Shown: positions 1-8,839 of the stretch, one piece after another
How the letters are laid out: each line of letters opens with the position of its first letter
Position numbering within the stretch: the stretch's first letter is position 1
From: Treponema sp.
Lineage (GTDB): Bacteria > Spirochaetota > Spirochaetia > Treponematales > Breznakiellaceae
Reading direction: 5' to 3'
DNA length: 64,000 bases
NCBI GenBank assembly: GCA_009777735.1
Contig: WRLF01000011.1
Coordinates: forward strand, 1-64,000
Made by a program: the position numbers and the translations under genes
The notes under the pieces: model-generated
Database searches by the model: none
What the model was told of the DNA's origin: nothing
What the model saw: only the letters and a program-made list of their open reading frames with translations

Positions 1-277
1 AATGCTAAACCATTAAAACTTATGCGGGCCCCGTCGGCGCCCACCCGCACCGCGTGCGCGCCCGGTTTGCAGCCGACCCCCGCCTAAACAAATTTCAATA
101 GGCAAGCATTGCTGCCTTATTCAATGTGCCATCAATGGGGGCCTGCAATAATAACTCAAAGCAAAATTAAAATGAATAATTAAAAAATAATATGTATAAA
201 ACATAATTATTATTATTTAAAATATAATCCCCATTCCACCACTTCTGCAAACCCTGTCCTGTTACCTTGTTAACAGG
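1..277. other. Gene-free region upstream of the gpmI repeat
   Basis: No convincing coding region or RNA gene is visible here. Positions 24-83 are strongly GC-rich and contain an imperfect inverted repeat (GTCGGC at 33-38 against GCCGAC at 72-77), so this could be the structured end of an upstream transcript or another GC-rich repeat. Positions about 150-235 are very AT-rich. From about 253 the sequence enters the GC-rich repeat family described at 278-497. The upstream neighbour lies outside the window. Confidence 0.5.
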
Positions 278-497
278 CCGTCAGAGGGGCAGGCGGCGGG
301 GCGGGGCAGCGAAAACATTTGCCGGATTCTCTGACGGAGGAGACCAACAGTGAAATTATACATATATCAACAGAGTAAATGCATGACCACTTATTACAAT
401 ACCATTAGCTTTGAAAAAATAAGTGGTCATGAGACTCCGTAGTCAGACTCCCCTGCATGGTTTCGCTGCCCCGCCCCGCCGCCTGCCCCTCTGACGG
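278..497. repeat. Long inverted repeat, two copies of a GC-rich repeat family
   Basis: The arm at 278-314 and the arm at 461-497 are perfect reverse complements over 37 bases and consist mostly of G on one strand. The 146-base space between them contains a second perfect inverted repeat, 382-395 against 418-431 (14 bp, core ATGACCACTTATT), so the single strand could fold into a nested hairpin. The flank GTTACC beside the second arm and the core TCAGAGGGG recur at 9681-9742 and 49712-49770, which makes the arms two head-to-head copies of a dispersed element. No open reading frame is associated with it. Confidence 0.85.
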
Positions 498-522
498 TGT
501 GTTACCAGGTCTTCTACCGGAC

Positions 523-551
523 TTGGTTTATTCCCTGTTTTCTGGTATAAA
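523..551 (+). promoter_or_regulatory. Sigma-70-like promoter of gpmI
   Basis: TTGGTT (523-528), a 17-base spacer and TATAAA (546-551). A start near 558 would leave a leader of about 14 bases that carries the AAGGAG ribosome-binding site at 560-565. Assigned by eye. Confidence 0.45.
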
Positions 552-571
552 ACAGTAACAAGGAGAAAAAC

Positions 572-2257
572 ATGGAAGCCCTGAAAAAAAATCCCGCATG
601 GAAAAGCCGGCGCGGACCGGTGGTGTTGGTTATCATGGACGGTGTTGGCTATGGCAAATACCGGGAAGGCGATGCCGTTGCCGATTCGAAAATGGATCAT
701 TTAACGGCAATAAAGGCAAAAAGCCCCAATACCAGGCTTAAAGCCCACGGAACGGCGGTTGGACTGCCATCTGACGAAGATATGGGGAACAGCGAGGTGG
801 GTCATAATGCTATGGGCTGCGGCAGGGTGTTCAATCAGGGGGCGGCGCTGGTGTCAAAGTCCATTGCAGCCGGGGCGATGTTTGAAGGTACTGCCTGGAA
901 AGAAATTGTTGCCAATGTGAAAAACTCCCAGATTGACGGTCAAAGGCCGTCAACAATACATTTTATCGGGCTGTTTTCTGACGGAAATGTGCATAGCCAT
1001 CTTGATCACCTTAAAGCAATGATAATCCAGGCAAAAAAAGATGGGGCTAAACGAGTGGTCGTTCATGTCCTGTTTGATGGCAGGGATGTGGGGGAAACGA
1101 GCGCGCTGGAATATGTTGATCCTTTTGAGGATTTTTTGAAAGAACTGAGCGACAGCAGCTTTGACGCAAAGATCGGATCGGGCGGCGGGCGTATGTGGAT
1201 CACCATGGATCGATATGGTGCGGACTGGTCAATGGTAGACCGGGGCTGGCAGTGCCATGTACTGGGAACGGCACGGCAGTTCGCTTCAACACGGGAGGCG
1301 GTGGAGACCTACCGCAAGGAAATTCCCGGCATTATCGACCAGGACTTAAAAGAATTTGTAATTGCCAGGGATGGGAAACCAATCGGTACTATCGAAGACG
1401 GCGATTCGGTCGTGTACTTTAATTTCCGGGGAGATCGTGCGCTGGAAATGACTGCCGCATTTGAAGAAAACAATTTTGATAAATTTGACCGCAAGCGGCG
1501 CCCAAAAGTATGTTATGCAGGAATGATGGAATATGATGGCGACCTCCATGTCCCCAGCCGTTACCTTGTCAGCCCTCCGGCAATCGACCGAACGCTGGGC
1601 GAATACCTGGCGGCAACCGGCGTGCGGACTTTGGCGATTTCTGAAACCCAAAAATTCGGCCATGTTACCTATTTCTTTAACGGCAACCGCACCGGCAAGT
1701 TTGACGACAAGCTGGAAACATATATCGAGATAAAAAGTGATATCGTTCCTTTTGAACAGCGCCCCTGGATGAAATGCGCCGACATCGCCGATCAGGTTAT
1801 TGAAGCAATCCATTCGGGCAAGTACGATTTTATCCGGCTCAACTTTCCCAACGGCGATATGGTAGGTCATACCGGCATTTATCAGGCAGTGGTCTGTTCC
1901 ATGGAAGCCATGGACCTGCAGCTTGGCAGGATCGCCAAAGCGGTTGATGAATCAGGGGCTGTGATGCTCATTACCGCAGACCACGGCAACAGCGACGACA
2001 TGTATGAGCATGACAAGAAAACAGGCGCAGTTTCATTGAAGAGCGACGGAACACCCAGGGCAAAAACTGCCCACAGCCTCAATCCCGTGCCGTGCATCAT
2101 CTACGATCCCGAATATCAGGGCGAATACTCCAACGATCCAAAAGAAAACTGCCTGAATGAAGGTTTGGGAATTAGCTCCGTTGCCGCTACGTGCATACAG
2201 CTTTTGGGGTATGTACCGCCGGTAGATTACGATAAATCGGCTCTGATTGGCAAATAA
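572..2257 (+). CDS. gpmI: 2,3-bisphosphoglycerate-independent phosphoglycerate mutase
   Basis: Interconverts 3- and 2-phosphoglycerate in cytoplasmic glycolysis and gluconeogenesis. At 561 residues it has the usual length of the iPGM branch of the alkaline-phosphatase superfamily. Visible metal and catalytic motifs are MDGVG (Asp23), GNSEVGH with the phospho-acceptor Ser74, HSHLDHL, DGRDV, HTGIYQAV, TADHGNSDDM and the C-terminal AKTAHSLNPVP segment. The ATG is preceded by AAGGAG at 560-565. It stands alone behind its own promoter and a long inverted repeat. A 7-base-period array begins in its stop codon. The assignment is firm; the cofactor-independent type follows from the fold motifs. Confidence 0.96.
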   Translation: MEALKKNPAWKSRRGPVVLVIMDGVGYGKYREGDAVADSKMDHLTAIKAKSPNTRLKAHGTAVGLPSDEDMGNSEVGHNAMGCGRVFNQGAALVSKSIAAGAMFEGTAWKEIVANVKNSQIDGQRPSTIHFIGLFSDGNVHSHLDHLKAMIIQAKKDGAKRVVVHVLFDGRDVGETSALEYVDPFEDFLKELSDSSFDAKIGSGGGRMWITMDRYGADWSMVDRGWQCHVLGTARQFASTREAVETYRKEIPGIIDQDLKEFVIARDGKPIGTIEDGDSVVYFNFRGDRALEMTAAFEENNFDKFDRKRRPKVCYAGMMEYDGDLHVPSRYLVSPPAIDRTLGEYLAATGVRTLAISETQKFGHVTYFFNGNRTGKFDDKLETYIEIKSDIVPFEQRPWMKCADIADQVIEAIHSGKYDFIRLNFPNGDMVGHTGIYQAVVCSMEAMDLQLGRIAKAVDESGAVMLITADHGNSDDMYEHDKKTGAVSLKSDGTPRAKTAHSLNPVPCIIYDPEYQGEYSNDPKENCLNEGLGISSVAATCIQLLGYVPPVDYDKSALIGK

Positions 2258-2297
2258 CAATTAACAGAGAACAAAGAGTAAAAAACTGAGAACGGAG
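2256..2297 (+). repeat. Degenerate 7-base-period array (six units)
   Basis: Six consecutive heptamers that mostly begin with AAC, for example AACAGAG and AACGGAG. The array starts within the gpmI stop codon, and its last unit supplies the GGAG of the ribosome-binding site for the next gene. It belongs to the dispersed period-7 class seen at about ten other places in the window. Confidence 0.7.
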
Positions 2298-2309
2298 AGG
2301 ATTATTGAG

Positions 2310-3527
2310 GTGAAAACTGCAAAAACAGGAAAAGACAGCGGGCTTTCTCCGAAACGCCTGAAAAATATTGATGACTATTTACAGCGTATTGTGGATCAAG
2401 GCAAAACGGCAGGCGCTGCGGGAATGATTATCCGCCGTGATGTGCAAGCGTACTGTGCAAGTTTTGGCATGAAAGATTTGAAGAAAAAGACACCTCTGAA
2501 AAATGACGCTATTTATCAAATATGGTCAATGACAAAAACATTTACCGTTACCGCAGCAATGACCCTGTATGAAAAAGGGCTTTTCAGGCTGCATCAACCG
2601 ATAGCAGATTTCCTCCCGGCATATAAAAATATGCAGGTTGCTGAAACGGATGAACGCGGTTTCACCCGGCTTGTTCCTGCCAAACGCCCGGTCACTTTTG
2701 AGCATCTGTTTACCATGACATCAGGCATCCCATATCCGGGCGGCGACAGTTTTTCAGGGCGGAAAATGGATGAAATCCATAAAAAATCAATGCGGGCTGC
2801 AGCAAAAGGAAAACCCTGGAATACCGCTAAAATGATTGACGAAGCTGCCAAAACGCCTCTGTGTTTTCATCCCGGGGATCAATGGCTGTATGGTTTTTCT
2901 CACGATATCCTGGGTAGACTCATTGAGGTGCTGTCCGGCAAAACACTCGGACAGTACTTTGCAGAAACGATATTCAAACCCCTTGGCATGAAGGATACCG
3001 CTTTTTATGTTCCCAGGGAAAAACAGATCCGCCTCGTTACACCGTACCGCCTTGGCTCCAAAGGACTCGTGGATCAAAAAGAACTGCACCGTGATTTTTC
3101 ATCAACAAAACCCCCGGTTTTTGAATCGGGCGGCGGCGGCCTGTGTTCCACCATGGCTGACTGTGCCCGTTTTGCTCAGATGCTGCTTAACAACGGTAAG
3201 TTGGGAAATGAGCGGATCCTCTCCCGCAAGACCATAGAACTTATCCGGACGAATCATTGTGACCCTGGCATTTTGGCGCCTTCGTTTTTTTCCCACATGA
3301 GCGGTTACGGGTATGGTCTGGGAGTTCGTACCATGATGGATACTGCCAAAGCCGGGCTTAACGGTTCTGCTGGAGAATGGGCATGGGACGGCTATCTGGG
3401 TACATATTACCTTGTCGATCCTGCCGAGGAAATGACAGCGTTGTTTTTTATCCAGCTTGTTTCGGACATAAACAGTGATCTGCAGCGCGGATTTGTTCAA
3501 ACCGTTTACGGGGCCATAGACGACTAA
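2310..3527 (+). CDS. Serine hydrolase, class C beta-lactamase / EstB-type esterase family
   Basis: A 405-residue protein of the beta-lactamase/DD-peptidase fold. The SxxK nucleophile motif is S73-M-T-K76, followed by GLFRLHQPIADFLP and by a YGFS segment at the position of the YxN motif. The C-terminal motif is WDGYLGTYY, a W-x-G form typical of EstB-like esterases rather than the KTG of true beta-lactamases. No signal peptide is visible, so it is probably cytoplasmic. The GTG start has GGAGAGG 11-16 bases upstream, contributed by the period-7 array. It converges with the GH29 gene, overlapping by 4 bases. The substrate cannot be told; esterase or peptidase is likelier than antibiotic resistance. 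Confidence 0.85.
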   Translation: MKTAKTGKDSGLSPKRLKNIDDYLQRIVDQGKTAGAAGMIIRRDVQAYCASFGMKDLKKKTPLKNDAIYQIWSMTKTFTVTAAMTLYEKGLFRLHQPIADFLPAYKNMQVAETDERGFTRLVPAKRPVTFEHLFTMTSGIPYPGGDSFSGRKMDEIHKKSMRAAAKGKPWNTAKMIDEAAKTPLCFHPGDQWLYGFSHDILGRLIEVLSGKTLGQYFAETIFKPLGMKDTAFYVPREKQIRLVTPYRLGSKGLVDQKELHRDFSSTKPPVFESGGGGLCSTMADCARFAQMLLNNGKLGNERILSRKTIELIRTNHCDPGILAPSFFSHMSGYGYGLGVRTMMDTAKAGLNGSAGEWAWDGYLGTYYLVDPAEEMTALFFIQLVSDINSDLQRGFVQTVYGAIDD

Positions 3528-4960
3528 TGGGGATTTGCGGCAGGCAGAATCCTTTCCGCGGGATCTGAGTATGCTCCGGCAAAACGCAGGGTAGGGTAAA
3601 TACGGCTCCTCTCAATCGTTATGCGCAATTCTTCTGTTTTCACAGGAGCAAAACGACAAATTTTCCTGAAACCTACGGTTGTGCCCGAGTAAATTTTTTC
3701 CCAGTTATTTTCTGACGTTTTTGCATGGACAGAAAAAGCTTCAATGCGCTGGCTTTCCCGAACCTGCTCCCGTATATCAAGGTGTGTCAGTTTTTTCCTG
3801 TGTGACAGGGTAAAAGTAATTTCGGCCTGTTCGGATTCTTCGGCAGGCCGCCAATAGCTGTCATCATCACACAGTATATTTGCCGCAGGGAATGAGGGAT
3901 TTTCCGTACCGGTACACACTGACGCTCCCTCCAGCAGGTTGTCATCAAAAATGTTTTTGATGGCCGCTCCCAGTTCTGCAAGCCGCATACAGTCCGCTTC
4001 ATGAATGCGCCCTTCGCGGTTGGGAGGTATATTAAGCAGCAGCACGGCATTCCCTCCCGCTGCCGTTTCGTAAAAACGCAGCAGGGTTTCCAAAGGTTTC
4101 ACCTGGTCATCTTCTTCGGGGTGGTAAAACCAGCCCGGGCGGATTGAGACATCCACTTCGGCCGGATACCAGATCAGATCTGTCTCACCCGCCAATTTTT
4201 CCCGGCTGCCCAAATCCTCTTCACGGACAGGCCGCTCCCGGAAGGCAGGGTCGTCTATATGCTGGGAATCGGCGGCGATTTTATGGACGCTGCTCATCCG
4301 GCGCGGAAGTACGCTCCATTCGGACGAACGGGTTTTCCCCGCTTCATTGCCGACCCAGCGCACATCCGGCCCCACAATGGAAATAACCGCATCCGGCTGA
4401 TGGCGGCGGATTAGGGCATAGTAGCGATCCCAGTCGTAGAACTGTTTTTTCCCGTTTGACCCTTCACCGCAGGCCCCGTCAAACCAGAGAGAATAGAGTT
4501 TGCCGTAGCGTGTTAGAATTTCTTCAAGCTGCCCGCAGAAAAAATCATCGTATTGCCTGCCTGTACCATAACAGGGCTCATGTCGGTCCCATGGCGAAAG
4601 GTACATGCCCAGTTTCAGGCCGTATTTTTCACAAGAAGCGGCAAGCATAGCTGCTACATCTCTTGGAAAGGGGGAGGACATAACACTGTGCCTTGTAAAG
4701 GCTGTATCAAAAAGACAAAAACCGTCATGATGCTTTGCTGTGAGAATGCAGGCGCGGATGCCGGCGGACTTGAGTGCTGCGCACCATTGATCCGTATCAA
4801 GCCGTGATGGGTTGAACAGGGAAGGACTTTCCTGCCCTGTACCCCATTCGCGGTTGGTAAACGTATTGATTCCAAAGTGGAAGAAGGCCGTAAAGCCCAA
4901 TTCCTGCCAGGCAATCTGCCGTTCATGCGGGCGTACCTGCACCAATGATGTACAATTCAT
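3524..4960 (-). CDS. GH29 alpha-L-fucosidase
   Basis: A 478-residue glycoside hydrolase family 29 protein that would release alpha-L-fucose from glycans. Family motifs are FFHFGINTFTNREWG near the N terminus, AKHHDGFCLF (His77-His78), YLSPWDRH, and LWFDGACG with the predicted nucleophile Asp161. A C-terminal beta-rich domain of about 130 residues resembles the usual discoidin-like extension. No signal peptide is present, so it likely acts on imported oligosaccharides. A GTG start at 4984 is possible, but ATG at 4960 lies 7 bases after a TATAGT box, matching the leaderless pattern of this genome. It is divergent from nagA-nagB, which suggests shared use in glycan or amino-sugar catabolism. Confidence 0.9.
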   Translation of the reverse strand: MNCTSLVQVRPHERQIAWQELGFTAFFHFGINTFTNREWGTGQESPSLFNPSRLDTDQWCAALKSAGIRACILTAKHHDGFCLFDTAFTRHSVMSSPFPRDVAAMLAASCEKYGLKLGMYLSPWDRHEPCYGTGRQYDDFFCGQLEEILTRYGKLYSLWFDGACGEGSNGKKQFYDWDRYYALIRRHQPDAVISIVGPDVRWVGNEAGKTRSSEWSVLPRRMSSVHKIAADSQHIDDPAFRERPVREEDLGSREKLAGETDLIWYPAEVDVSIRPGWFYHPEEDDQVKPLETLLRFYETAAGGNAVLLLNIPPNREGRIHEADCMRLAELGAAIKNIFDDNLLEGASVCTGTENPSFPAANILCDDDSYWRPAEESEQAEITFTLSHRKKLTHLDIREQVRESQRIEAFSVHAKTSENNWEKIYSGTTVGFRKICRFAPVKTEELRITIERSRIYPTLRFAGAYSDPAERILPAANPH

Positions 4961-4967
4961 ATATTTC

Positions 4968-4996
4968 ACTATAGAAAAAAGCACCTTGACTTGTAA
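4968..4996 (-). promoter_or_regulatory. Candidate leaderless promoter of the GH29 gene
   Basis: On the minus strand TATAGT occupies 4973-4968, and a weak -35 TTACAA lies 17 bases upstream at 4996-4991. The -10 ends 7 bases before the ATG at 4960, and no Shine-Dalgarno is seen. The poor -35 keeps confidence modest. Confidence 0.35.
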
Positions 4997-5043
4997 GAGT
5001 GTTTTGTTTTATTTTCCCACTAGCCACTTGCCGGGAACCTCTA

Positions 5044-5049
5044 TATATT
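5044..5049 (+). promoter_or_regulatory. Candidate -10 box of nagA
   Basis: TATATT ends 6 bases before the nagA ATG at 5056, the same spacing as in several leaderless genes here, but no good -35 stands 17 bases upstream. A competing promoter is TTGACT (4986-4991), an 18-base spacer and TATTTT (5010-5015), which would give a leader of about 34 bases without a ribosome-binding site. Confidence 0.3.
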
Positions 5050-5055
5050 TTAAGC

Positions 5056-6258
5056 ATGAGCAGAAATATATGTCTCCACAATGGAACAGTACTGACCGGT
5101 TTTGCGGCAATGGAGCAATGCGCTGTACTGGTGGAAGACGGCATTATTACCGATGTGTTCTCTAACCGGCGCTTTGAACAGCGCCGATTTTCCTCCGATA
5201 CTCTGATTGTTGACCTCAATGGCGAGTACATTGCCCCCGGATTCATAGATACTCATATCCACGGGATTGGCGGATTTGGCACCGAAGATTCATTTTATTG
5301 CAACGAAGATACCGCTGTTAAAACCGGCGAAGAGTCCGTGCTTGGTATGTCTCATTGTCTGGCAGAAAATGGTGTAACAGCATTCAATCCTACCCTTTAC
5401 CCTGCCGAACGGGCTATAATGCTGCGTGCAATACGTGCGATATGCTCGGCTATGGGCAAGGAGAAAGGCGCACGGATCATGGGCCTCCACCTGGAAGGCC
5501 CGTTTCTTTCTCCTGCACGTTTAGGGGTACAAAAATCGGATACGCTGCAGCCGGTTAGCCTGGAACTCATGGAAGAATTATGGGAAGCATCCGGAGGACG
5601 TATTGTAAACATGACTGTCGCGCCGGAACTCAAGGGGATGAGGGAACTTGCCCTGTTCTGTATCAAAAAAGGAATTGTGTTGCAGGCCGGGCATACCGAT
5701 GCAAATTACGAGAATATGGTCGAGGGGATGCAGGCAGGTATCCTCCATTCGACTCACCTGTTCAACGCCATGAGCAGTCTGCATCATCGTAACCCCAATG
5801 CTGTCGGCGCCATTTTAATCCACGGCGAGATGTCCTGTGAGATTATTGCCGATGGTTTTCACATGCACCCTGATTTACTGCCCCTGCTGCTCCGTAATAA
5901 ACCCATAGACAAAATTGTCCAGGTCACCGACTGCCTCAGGCCAACGGGGCAGAAGGAAGGGCCCTTCCTTGCCAACGGAGAAAAAGTGGTTTTCCGTGAC
6001 GGAGCATATCACCGTGTCAGCGATGATGCCATTGCCGGGTCGGGGAACACCCTGCTAAGGGGAATTAAAAACCTTACTGCCGGGGGTTATTCAATTCTGG
6101 ACGCAGTTAAAACCGCATCGTTTAACCCGGCACAGATTATGCGCTATACACAACAGGGGGCAATCATCCCCGGCAAGCTGGCCGATATTACTGTGTTTGA
6201 CAAAGATTTTAACATCCGTATGGTGATGATAAACGGGAAAATTATTACGAAATTTTAA
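5056..6258 (+). CDS. nagA: N-acetylglucosamine-6-phosphate deacetylase
   Basis: Removes acetate from GlcNAc-6-phosphate in the cytoplasm, giving glucosamine-6-phosphate for NagB. It is an amidohydrolase-fold enzyme of 400 residues. Motifs are GFIDTHIHG (His67, His69), HLEGPFLSP, QAGHTDANY, HLFNAMSSLHHR, IADGFHMHP and VTDCLRPTG, which carries the catalytic aspartate. The reading frame can be extended to 4999, but those 19 residues are unlike the family, and the ATG at 5056 starts the conserved beta-sandwich strand. There is no Shine-Dalgarno. nagB follows after 12 bases, so the two are almost certainly one operon. Confidence 0.94.
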   Translation: MSRNICLHNGTVLTGFAAMEQCAVLVEDGIITDVFSNRRFEQRRFSSDTLIVDLNGEYIAPGFIDTHIHGIGGFGTEDSFYCNEDTAVKTGEESVLGMSHCLAENGVTAFNPTLYPAERAIMLRAIRAICSAMGKEKGARIMGLHLEGPFLSPARLGVQKSDTLQPVSLELMEELWEASGGRIVNMTVAPELKGMRELALFCIKKGIVLQAGHTDANYENMVEGMQAGILHSTHLFNAMSSLHHRNPNAVGAILIHGEMSCEIIADGFHMHPDLLPLLLRNKPIDKIVQVTDCLRPTGQKEGPFLANGEKVVFRDGAYHRVSDDAIAGSGNTLLRGIKNLTAGGYSILDAVKTASFNPAQIMRYTQQGAIIPGKLADITVFDKDFNIRMVMINGKIITKF

Positions 6259-6270
6259 AAAGGGAGAATT

Positions 6271-7062
6271 ATGCGATTATTAATTCATAAAAACCATGAG
6301 GAAGCAAGTCTTTGGGCTGCCAATTACATTGCCGGCAGAATGAACGCTTATACCAGGACGGCAGAAAAACCTTTTGTGCTGGGGCTTCCCACCGGATCAA
6401 GCCCGCTGCTGATATATCGTGAGCTGATAAGGCAGGTACAGGAAGGACGGCTTACTTTTGCCGATGTACATACATTCAACATGGATGAGTATATCGGGCT
6501 GTCCGCCGATCACCCCCAGAGTTACCGTTATTATATGAAGGAAAACTTGTTTAACCATGTTGATATTGATCATGCAAATGTGCATCTGCTTGATGGTATG
6601 GCGAAGGATCCTCAGGAAGAGTGCCGTCTCTATGAGGAGGCAATTACCAGGTTGGGCGGCATTGATCTGTTCCTGGGCGGTATGGGCAGTGACGGGCACA
6701 TCGCCTTTAACGAACCGGGCTCTTCCTTAACCTCAAGAACAAGGATAAAAACATTAACTGAAGAGACAAGGAACGCCAATGCCCGCTTCTTTGGCGGCGA
6801 TCCGGCAAACGTACCGGCAACGGCACTGACTGTTGGTGTAGGCACGGTGATGGATGCGCGCGAAGTGCTGATCATCGTGACCGGCAGAAACAAGGCCCGC
6901 GCCCTTCATGCCGTGGTGGAAGAGGGCGTGAACCATAAATGGACGCTTTCCTGCCTGCAAATGCATCCGCGGGCGATCATTGTCTGCGACGAAGATGCCG
7001 TTGATGAATTGAAGGTAGGGACAGTCCGTTATTTTAAGGACATTGAACAGGATCATATATAA
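6271..7062 (+). CDS. nagB: Glucosamine-6-phosphate deaminase
   Basis: Converts glucosamine-6-phosphate to fructose-6-phosphate and ammonia, linking amino-sugar use to glycolysis. The 263-residue protein keeps the E. coli numbering of key residues: FNMDEY with Asp72, and GGMGSDGHIAFNEPG with Asp141, His143 and Glu148. GLPTGSSPL forms the phosphate-binding loop. The ATG at 6271 follows GGGAG at good spacing, in contrast to the leader-poor nagA. Its 3' end overlaps the convergent nadE by 29 bases. Confidence 0.96.
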   Translation: MRLLIHKNHEEASLWAANYIAGRMNAYTRTAEKPFVLGLPTGSSPLLIYRELIRQVQEGRLTFADVHTFNMDEYIGLSADHPQSYRYYMKENLFNHVDIDHANVHLLDGMAKDPQEECRLYEEAITRLGGIDLFLGGMGSDGHIAFNEPGSSLTSRTRIKTLTEETRNANARFFGGDPANVPATALTVGVGTVMDAREVLIIVTGRNKARALHAVVEEGVNHKWTLSCLQMHPRAIIVCDEDAVDELKVGTVRYFKDIEQDHI

Positions 7063-7798
7063 AGCAAGGTATATCACCGATCTTATGCAGATTGGATTGA
7101 TGTAAACGGTCAATTTTTTCTTTTACTGTCTTATCATCACATATACCTTCTCTGATATACCTGTCCAGGACATTATAGCTAAACCCAAGGTTGTCTTCAT
7201 CAGACAGACCTGAAAGCCCATCTTCAGGGGTTTTATCGATAAACATATCCGGCAAACCAAGTTCCCTGCCAACGGCTTTTACTTCGGTTACTGTCAGACG
7301 GGACAGAGGGCTAAAATCGCCGGCGCCGTCTCCGAATTTTGTCGAGTAGCCGACAAACCCTTCGCTGAGGTTGCCGGTATTGGCAACACGTCCGCCGGTA
7401 ATGGCAGCCGCTGCGTACAATACTGTCATGCGAATCCGTGCCGGCGTATTAACCGCCGCTTGCCTGGAAACTTCCAGTCCGCCGTCATGCATTGATTCGG
7501 CAAACGAATCGTACATTTTTTTAATATTTATAACACAATGGTTAATGCCAAGATGCCTTACCAGTTCATGTGAAACATCAATATCCCGTTGCTCGCCCAT
7601 CGGCATGAGAATCCCGTACACCCGGTCCGTGCCAAGAGCATGAACACATAATGCAGCGGCTACCGAGCTGTCTTTGCCGCCGCTAATCCCGACAATTGCG
7701 CATGCATCCTGACCGTTTTCATCAAAATAGGTACGTATCCATTGGATAATGGCATTGGTGGTTTTTGCTGCGTTGAACATAAATAACTCAATCCGCAT
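7034..7798 (-). CDS. nadE: NH3-dependent NAD+ synthetase
   Basis: Amidates deamido-NAD to NAD using ammonia. The 254-residue length fits the short form without a glutaminase domain. The PP-loop SGGKDSS (residues 39-45) binds ATP, followed by GILMPMG, ANTGNLSEGFVGYSTKFGDGA-type contacts and DKTPEDGLSGLSDED. Start is either ATG at 7798, which overlaps the end of the upstream OmpA-family gene by 11 bases and has a GGTAG motif, or ATG at 7780 (residue 7). It probably forms a minus-strand unit with the OmpA-family gene and converges on nagB with overlapping ends. Confidence 0.94.
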   Translation of the reverse strand: MRIELFMFNAAKTTNAIIQWIRTYFDENGQDACAIVGISGGKDSSVAAALCVHALGTDRVYGILMPMGEQRDIDVSHELVRHLGINHCVINIKKMYDSFAESMHDGGLEVSRQAAVNTPARIRMTVLYAAAAITGGRVANTGNLSEGFVGYSTKFGDGAGDFSPLSRLTVTEVKAVGRELGLPDMFIDKTPEDGLSGLSDEDNLGFSYNVLDRYIREGICDDKTVKEKIDRLHQSNLHKIGDIPCFIYDPVQCP

Positions 7799-8804
7799 CT
7801 ACCTGAACTATGATTAATTCAACCCGGCGGTTCCTGTTCCGGGCATCCCAATCGCTCGTGGCATTCCTTGTGCCGCCAAGCGCGATGGTGATGATCTGTT
7901 CTTCGTTCACGCCTCTTGCTTTAAGCTGTTCGGCTACTGCATTTGCCCGTGCGGCGCTGAGAGTCATAAGAACTTCGGTCTCGGCAGGAGAAGCGGTAAT
8001 GGGATTTGCATGACCTTCAATCCTGACCACACAATTGGGATTATCATGGAGTATGTGCGCTATCTCATTGAGAACCAGTTCGTTAAGCTGCTGTGCATCA
8101 CGGTCAATGACGGCGTTATATATTCCGGTGTCAGCCCCAAAAAGAATATATTCAACTTCGCTGATCAATACATTCCTGACAATTTCGGCGGCAGGAATAG
8201 TCCTGATTATTTCAACGTATTCTGTTCCGGTAAATTCCTCATATTTGGTTCGGTGCCGCATGGGGAATTTATACCCGGCTGTCAGAGATACTCCCCACAT
8301 ATGCGGGTACCCGCCGCGGACCAGCGGCTCAATATGCCACCGGGGGGTCAGCGGTATTGTTACTCCGGCAGCCGCATCAGCCAGCACGGAACCGCGTGTT
8401 CTGGTCACATCATCGAATGGATTCGTTGATCCCTGCGATCCTCTGTACGATGCAAGCAAGCCTAAACCGCCTTGTATAAATATACTGGTAAGCCTTTCGG
8501 GATTAGACCCTAAACTTAGAAAATTCCAGCGTAGGTAGGCCTGCCCTTCAAGGGTGAATATATGATCATGTTCGGTACTGTAGCTTATGCCTGTTTTTAC
8601 TCCTATCATCAAGGGAGGCGTAAGCCACAGCTTGGGGTCTATAAAAAGCTGGAAAGCTGTTCCATCCACCATCATACCGCCCATGCCAAACCCCGCATCC
8701 AGCGACCAAAAATCCCCTGCAGGGAAACCCGTCTGGGCATACAATCCGCCGGTAAATATTACCAATATAAGAAGCAACAAACCATGTTTTTTTAACAATT
8801 TCAT
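7788..8804 (-). CDS. OmpA-family outer membrane protein
   Basis: A 338-residue exported protein. Residues 1-23 form a signal peptide ending near LYAQ. The middle looks like a beta-barrel (repeated aromatic strands such as YLRWNFLSL and PLVRGGYPHMWG). The C-terminal 110 residues are an OmpA domain with VVRIEGHANP, LSAARANAVAEQL and RNRNRRVELI, which in this family binds peptidoglycan. It would anchor the outer membrane to the wall. The frame extends to 8882, but ATG 8804 begins the signal peptide and lies 6 bases after a TATTAT box, so it is probably leaderless. Confidence 0.85.
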   Translation of the reverse strand: MKLLKKHGLLLLILVIFTGGLYAQTGFPAGDFWSLDAGFGMGGMMVDGTAFQLFIDPKLWLTPPLMIGVKTGISYSTEHDHIFTLEGQAYLRWNFLSLGSNPERLTSIFIQGGLGLLASYRGSQGSTNPFDDVTRTRGSVLADAAAGVTIPLTPRWHIEPLVRGGYPHMWGVSLTAGYKFPMRHRTKYEEFTGTEYVEIIRTIPAAEIVRNVLISEVEYILFGADTGIYNAVIDRDAQQLNELVLNEIAHILHDNPNCVVRIEGHANPITASPAETEVLMTLSAARANAVAEQLKARGVNEEQIITIALGGTRNATSDWDARNRNRRVELIIVQVDAD

Positions 8805-8810
8805 ACTCAA

Positions 8811-8839
8811 ATAATAACAGGCATCATTGAAAACAACAA
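8811..8839 (-). promoter_or_regulatory. Leaderless promoter of the OmpA-family gene
   Basis: On the minus strand TTGTTG (8839-8834), a 17-base spacer and TATTAT (8816-8811), then exactly 6 bases to the ATG at 8804. No Shine-Dalgarno is present. The promoter lies inside the 3' end of the upstream methyltransferase gene. Confidence 0.5.

Noticed and set aside
443-700. Reading frame of 85 residues on the minus strand
   Set aside because: It is antisense to the inverted repeat and the start of gpmI, has no family features and no ribosome-binding site.
1346-1870. 174-residue minus-strand frame inside gpmI
   Set aside because: Shadow of a well-conserved gene on the plus strand.
4986-5015. Riboswitch upstream of nagA
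   Set aside because: The space to the divergent gene is under 100 bases and shows no conserved ligand-binding structure such as glmS.
8010-8538. Plus-strand frames of 139 and 167 residues opposite the OmpA-family gene
   Set aside because: Antisense to a gene with clear signal peptide and OmpA domain.
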